Shown here: positions 31,901 through 33,108 of the stretch, piece after piece | Numbering within the stretch: position 1 is the stretch's first letter | Layout of the letters: each line of letters opens with the position of its first letter | DNA from: a virus | Strand: one strand, 5' to 3' | Length of the DNA stretch: 33,108 nt | Virus record (IMG/VR): IMGVR_UViG_3300032215_000060 | Span: 1-33,108 of that record | The notes under the pieces: model-generated | Database searches by the model: none | What the model was told of the DNA's origin: nothing | Seen by the model: only the letters and a program-made list of their open reading frames with translations | Translations under genes and position numbers: made by a program

Positions 31901-32325
31901 TCTGAGTTCTCAATCTCAGTGTATACATCAGTAGGAACTACAGGAGTGGATGGGTTACTCTCTTCTAGAATTTCTTCTATAACCTCTAAGTTATTATTAT
32001 TTAATTCAAGAAAAGACATAACATTATCAATGTTTTTAAAGTCTCTTCTCATCTTATTAAGATTATCAATACTTACATTACTATCCTGTAAATAATCAGC
32101 TATCTCTTCTAGGCTACCATAAGCAGCATTAATCATTCTAGGAACATGCTGTATATAATCAAGAGCATTAGTCTGGTCAGCTCCAGCTGCCATTAAACTT
32201 TGGTATAATGTACGTATAGCTGTATTTGGGTCAAATATGTCACCTCTATTTTTAGTGGCAACAATATCACCAAGTACTGTTGAGTATAACGCTTCTACCT
32301 GATCTTCTGATAATCTACAAGCCAT
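22909..32325 (-). CDS. giant virion RNA polymerase of crAss-like type, with zincin-type motif
   Basis: This 3138-residue protein contains VGVRIPVQGLNSMEFMEVYE (Arg2113 in RIPVQG) and, 39 residues on, SGSDFDIDKL with Asp2152, Asp2154 and Asp2156. The R-x-P-x-x-G...DxDxD layout is that of the catalytic double-psi beta-barrel of cellular RNA polymerase beta-prime subunits and the crAss-like phage phi14:2 polymerase, where the aspartates hold the catalytic magnesium. It is longer than phi14:2's ~2180 residues, so extra domains are present. One is visible at LYHEGWHAF (His669, Glu670, His673), an HExxH zincin motif, possibly a processing protease. The protein would be packaged and injected to transcribe early genes. 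Start ATG 32325 follows the previous stop by 9 bases; the first codons read Met-Ala-Cys, as in the 1813-aa neighbour. Confidence 0.88.
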   Translation of the reverse strand: MACRLSEDQVEALYSTVLGDIVATKNRGDIFDPNTAIRTLYQSLMAAGADQTNALDYIQHVPRMINAAYGSLEEIADYLQDSNVSIDNLNKMRRDFKNIDNVMSFLELNNNNLEVIEEILEESNPSTPVVPTDVYTEIENSDVEEKKKLYNNRSFIAAPETALAVFNQEAKDYDGAVAEDNVADPDPKKKTYYAVVRKINALMNSLNASTANNLKMGTTTGIYMSLVKASSIDDADLYVSDTKFINQSEQNRANHNESAVALLYTDKNGKVLYFDEEGNITSKEAGGRLVYGKIRNVYSDARTGNKYVPRVQTVERKAEKGMGTQEELQAERQKEMDVLEGARKFLKENPTGSLMFSITPGRNGYVNEDFSTINTIGSIQLPDGFKPTVAKEDTGIYKSGGVYFHVPGYSLPILVRRPTFAKLNNNLAENLADLLFDSANTQSNAEKIAIVKQFTYSNDTKIFERDGKIFVKQGEQELDTSISTNRGTFLQNLSGQTVNINKDLVNGYVDMPVNLDGNIQIQKELYNNFLTGNFYTNLAKNAEGKVVSMNAYNSIFPTVESQTKLFGETKTTKTASVSLTEATPTDNKISPLAELLKNTDFSLKKSILENSDATEEQIAKARAWYTNSPLNDKVPFETMFHVVNSNALATFTLSGITLFQGSNYTDLYHEGWHAFSQLFLTRDQKVALYGETRKLTGSFKTADGRTIKFSAASDIQLEEFLAEDYRKYGMADGKYVVAGRGTRNTLFRRILNFLKAVFKGYSIKDAISEATAIPKIGELYEKLYIGNINDYSASLNNVQFKILNKGAQPLDDKNIDGGLNYQDSKTLVESIDSLMASTLQDYGVNLGVLFTNPEFTAPLYAEIKSKLAKKLNDPNLSENSKRILNFALSEWGDYAAVSKGEQELGVIAFHKKRSSYLTFDEKYADLTGAEQDINENAADVVKDEDNQLSITENEARESFGANAFERKGNELSVRELASNQTVYLIKSLPALDKNGKVEMNALGDAKLTDFNRTWGIVINTVQGAIDEVDMYRKLSEAATRFPELKALVERLGDPMEKTQTSDWPAMNMWINFHRDFSVYRVPIKEVRLVKSQVPGEDGSTFSVEFTETNPTFKQVENNFKSQFDAIRNNKYARNTPQGNQLNIESILNDFPKSTLLSGTAKLNSEQAIKFLRAIGLYMTDNQAVRESLNENYTAVTYLHSALSRINYFNSSKEAGSKITINSPIDFLRNELKNVTTKDSKGNTTLLHKGESSNIEKLLNIEGSNSGKYSNNSVENVNGDSVFDLSLNNTVTKQFAELNAAGKTYTDIVGKPHMAHLDFRNNPAAKYSIWMNSMFHIPTGNFETANMNQRRVGKTNAETVTIDIVNLDGIKEVVSNEAQAQFRLNGIKTTSADPATKFVMDLHTMLMKGIMETSRHASKSTAYGYGVSLLNTPFNAKSRHLYISSEYFADDATANNATVALLKPKIAAEMERIAMLKAGMLPNIPGFNERGLTFTMFDDILSDGLKTDLIEMANADDSLSLLEDAELSKRISNDISRYINNLTQENLTVFGEMPFISKDILRGGARGSAKSITSLIGAGSNLTDAQLKVIALKSFTVNALIHNMEGMAMVYGDLAMYNHNKEEFHKRNAAVGSTGRIFASGQATTNFVNNLGRAYAKKIGATERTFDGTINSVIFKDNNVESVYYNEYLDALVAKGYTKEQAASILKPYSEMNEGDAQGWVTFDSYRMFSILEGAWSPKQNDLYNKIINEEEVDPKEISEFFPTKKFQYAGPVKSDKLHLQAFHKFSLVPLIPSLIKGTNMQTVHDNLVKQQVDYALFESGSKLATVTKDGQYDDLYTNKEERTTTPWKQGDPEFTTNKVFIQYLKDQVDIQSTWKNKTIFSTQLRKLIINDLFKQGIATSKDFEKLVTDFEGLLDDFQTKKKNELLAEAGWTQDKKGNYTGSVKSLMDFVERELARQELPEHDIDFVRESSDINDIKRDLSFSLNAEKIEKLLNSIVIKRLVRQKMNGEQLVQVSGAGFESTTKLTNPTEEDIKNYRGTNDLPTYRPGKGKDGKTSAMKVKIAMKGDYYKLLELTHTDGEKIGTRERLNEMLKKDEWLDEEDRRKLITMVGVRIPVQGLNSMEFMEVYEFLPEEAGSIVIPPSEIVAKSGSDFDIDKLTIFQPNYSKNSKQAKYSTNDNVKGTENKIIEKIRQILEHPDNFEALIRPNNTDIVKGVADDLASKNIQGYNPLAVKNGDAVRTMTDKKGKSKSVISPTRTLEPRYNLYKHESNNIGKKTLGIGAVDNAYSSIFKRVGARLENQYTHYPIDFETGEYKRDKNTGLLVEEIRPINIRMKHNSFTKDGKQYISLSDINTTSGEKISDLISQLMNGWVDIEKDAWIFNINGNNVAGPVLLFMLESGVDFKTAAHFVSQPLIVDYIKQRAASNSPFFEASGKGENKGKGLNKYNIKKQFILDNFEDDLPRNKKGEILRNKITGEPIVSNETIYKIINKYNNGVEYNSDNLLGMIDTKDTNSDMAKAALLHFFELEDLMGQLTNIKLTVNLDTAPSKSLFSAQERLSKIDKLKIVNAVPADLVKNILYNSPIKSFLVQDFQLKLWEPLMKLRGDANINNFLINKIATKAYTNSFDDAEKYVATFKNDLPLYLLQNHLKGMDINKITEYKGLLIDKAVPVENVQIRNGAYVKDGVMYMDKDQIKSDFASTAYTDKGTYKESGLATLPVQAFKMGDESVNFQEYSNYVLEREYLRSILPVRDNETRESYEKRLRDRALERTFNFYTMLKSDNSIADEFNRMKTKYPELEKDYMIFDQLGYSPGSKFDVNKLKTLKLKSSKLDTDMANVLHENLQRLSDPGTIKVTNPTANAEISKFFSRMIISEYLRAGISKTNDSIAMILPSESLMKLLEEPMSELSKEGLTNEFLDDYSEIFDKNWAKSATAVRNRFRNYIQPTKRNLTEPKTEATVVTSISPSIGTFSNKFAKSELEPILNANKNTIFVYPVNENGTGDNIAKVYNDAGNSAPVVLKAVGKNWTDDTFDSNIGFINQSLDVISAHLSNGFQVAFPEFGLNLTKVKDVSVDFLTKSAPRTFDHLATELYKRFGYVHPGAEQMLGFRKEFQSNQPISDQEIEAAINKKIEESKNCNL

Positions 32326-32334
32326 AGTTATTTT

Positions 32335-33108
32335 TTAAGCGTTGGTTTTACAACCAAGTTTGTCAATTAAGTTATTTACATTAGCACTATTATCCTTACC
32401 AGTGTTAGCTAGTATATCTTTATTAAGCTCTTGTACCTTAGCGGCATTAGATGTAAAACCATCTACAGCATCTTTAGAGGCTTCTACTTCCACCTTATCA
32501 CTTTCAGTAATTTCCATTGGAGCTTCTTTTTTAGCCTTAGCTACTGTTCCTGCTTCTACCATAGTTATTCTTTTAGATAGGTCTTGTTGGTTTAAGACTA
32601 AAGCATCTTTAACCTTAGGCATTTTAATAGTCACTTCTTCATTAGAAGATTTCTTAACCATACCCTTTTTACCATCAGTAAAGGTAATAATATCTCCTGG
32701 TTTTAAGTCAGAAGTCTGTAACTTTTCTAGAAACTCTTTACGTTTGATATCTATCATGGCAGCCACATCGGAAGCTTTAATTCCTGGGTTGTCTCTCATA
32801 AGACTAATAATCTTAGTAGTCAATGTGTTAGCTGTACTAGAAGTAAGATTAGGTAAGTCTCTAATAGAAGATACTGAATTTAATAGATCTTGAACCATTT
32901 CAGTAGACTTATTATTATTAAGATCTTTTAACTGACTCAACATATCATTTCCAAAATCCATTTCACTTTCTGTAGGAGTTTCTTTTACTGGTTCTATTGT
33001 ACCACCTTCTAAAGCAGCTAGTTCTGCTTTATATTTAGCATCTATTAATGTTTCATTAGCAACAATGGGGGTCATTTTATTAATTTGCTCATCAGTAAAC
33101 CCGTATTG
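32335..33108 (-). CDS. 3' part of a protein of the giant-gene block, cut by window edge
   Basis: At least 257 codons are open to the right edge. An internal ATG at 33075 exists, but the 11 codons before it (QYGFTDEQINK) are also coding-like and without a stop, so the true start probably lies outside the window. Residues near the middle, LKPGDIITFTDGKKGMVKKS, look like a small KOW/SH3-like beta-barrel, and the rest is helical, acidic and Asn/Ser-rich with a long likely disordered tail. Only 9 bases separate its stop from the polymerase ATG, so it is in the same operon and possibly a virion-packaged partner. No family is recognised. Confidence 0.65.
   Translation of the reverse strand, partial: QYGFTDEQINKMTPIVANETLIDAKYKAELAALEGGTIEPVKETPTESEMDFGNDMLSQLKDLNNNKSTEMVQDLLNSVSSIRDLPNLTSSTANTLTTKIISLMRDNPGIKASDVAAMIDIKRKEFLEKLQTSDLKPGDIITFTDGKKGMVKKSSNEEVTIKMPKVKDALVLNQQDLSKRITMVEAGTVAKAKKEAPMEITESDKVEVEASKDAVDGFTSNAAKVQELNKDILANTGKDNSANVNNLIDKLGCKTNA

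Noticed and set aside
19193-32095. Many rightward open frames of 60-100 codons opposite the giant leftward genes
   Set aside because: They lie fully inside two well-supported giant genes, have skewed compositions (Ser/Leu-rich) as expected from the antisense of AT-rich coding DNA, and lack spacing or operon structure.
32342-32893. 183-codon rightward open frame at the right edge
   Set aside because: It is antisense to the partial leftward gene at 32335-33108, whose product has normal composition and operon spacing. The rightward product is a Ser/Leu/Ile-rich shadow.
1-33108. Stop codon reassignment (TAG or TGA read as an amino acid), known in some crAss-like phages
   Set aside because: TAA, TAG and TGA all end well-supported genes at tight junctions, and the giant genes run thousands of codons without any of them in frame. 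The standard bacterial code fits.
1-33108. tRNA genes, CRISPR arrays, insertion sequences or integrase/attachment sites
   Set aside because: Almost all DNA is coding. The few gaps are under about 120 bases and show no cloverleaf, no regular repeats, no terminal inverted repeats with a transposase, and no integrase gene.

Overview
The window looks like part of a crAss-like phage (order Crassvirales), a tailed dsDNA phage of Bacteroidota. The main support is a block of giant leftward genes. One encodes a 3138-residue protein with a DxDxD RNA-polymerase-type active site (D2152-F-D2154-I-D2156), and its neighbour is an 1813-residue companion. Nearby is a replication module typical of these phages: a DnaA-like protein, a short DnaB-type helicase, a Sak4-like ATPase, an SSB-like protein, a Toprim primase, an HNH protein, a PD-(D/E)XK nuclease and a family B DNA polymerase. 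Host assignment is inferred from AT-rich DNA, near absence of Shine-Dalgarno sites (many starts follow A-rich leaders), and promoter-like sites resembling the Bacteroidota TTTG / TAnnTTTG form. TAA, TAG and TGA all end genes, so no stop-codon reassignment is evident here.

Layout. Positions 1-1469 hold a leftward cassette of small membrane-associated genes that resembles a lysis or envelope module, and its last gene leaves the window. An AT-rich divergent region (1470-1584) carries two near-match DnaA boxes facing each other. From 1585 to 17460 about 32 closely packed rightward genes run without large gaps. They comprise replication (1585-9393), conserved unknowns and the polymerase (9405-12427), and an accessory stretch (12438-17460) with a DUF932 protein, a dNMP kinase, a metallophosphoesterase, a cyclic-phosphate-processing receiver (cREC) protein and many small zinc-knuckle or membrane proteins. 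Two strong intrinsic terminators built on the same GGGGAG stem (5908-5939 and 10415-10438) and two promoter-like sites divide this run. Three small genes of 34, 48 and 56 codons fit into overlaps or gaps.

At 17460/17464 the rightward run meets the leftward giant-gene operon tail to tail with 3 bases between stops. The rest of the window holds the 1813-aa protein, the 3138-aa RNA polymerase and the 3' part of a third protein that continues past the right edge. Both complete giants carry a zincin-type HExxH motif near the N-terminal side and both begin Met-Ala-Cys.

Working model (inference from the crAss-like phage phi14:2): the giant proteins are packaged in the virion and injected, the polymerase transcribes the early rightward genes, and these replicate the genome using DnaA-like initiation or regulation, helicase, primase and polymerase B. 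The most notable items are the DnaA-box pair beside the DnaA-like gene, the repeated terminator stem, the cREC gene, the protease motifs in the giant proteins and the overlooked micro-genes.
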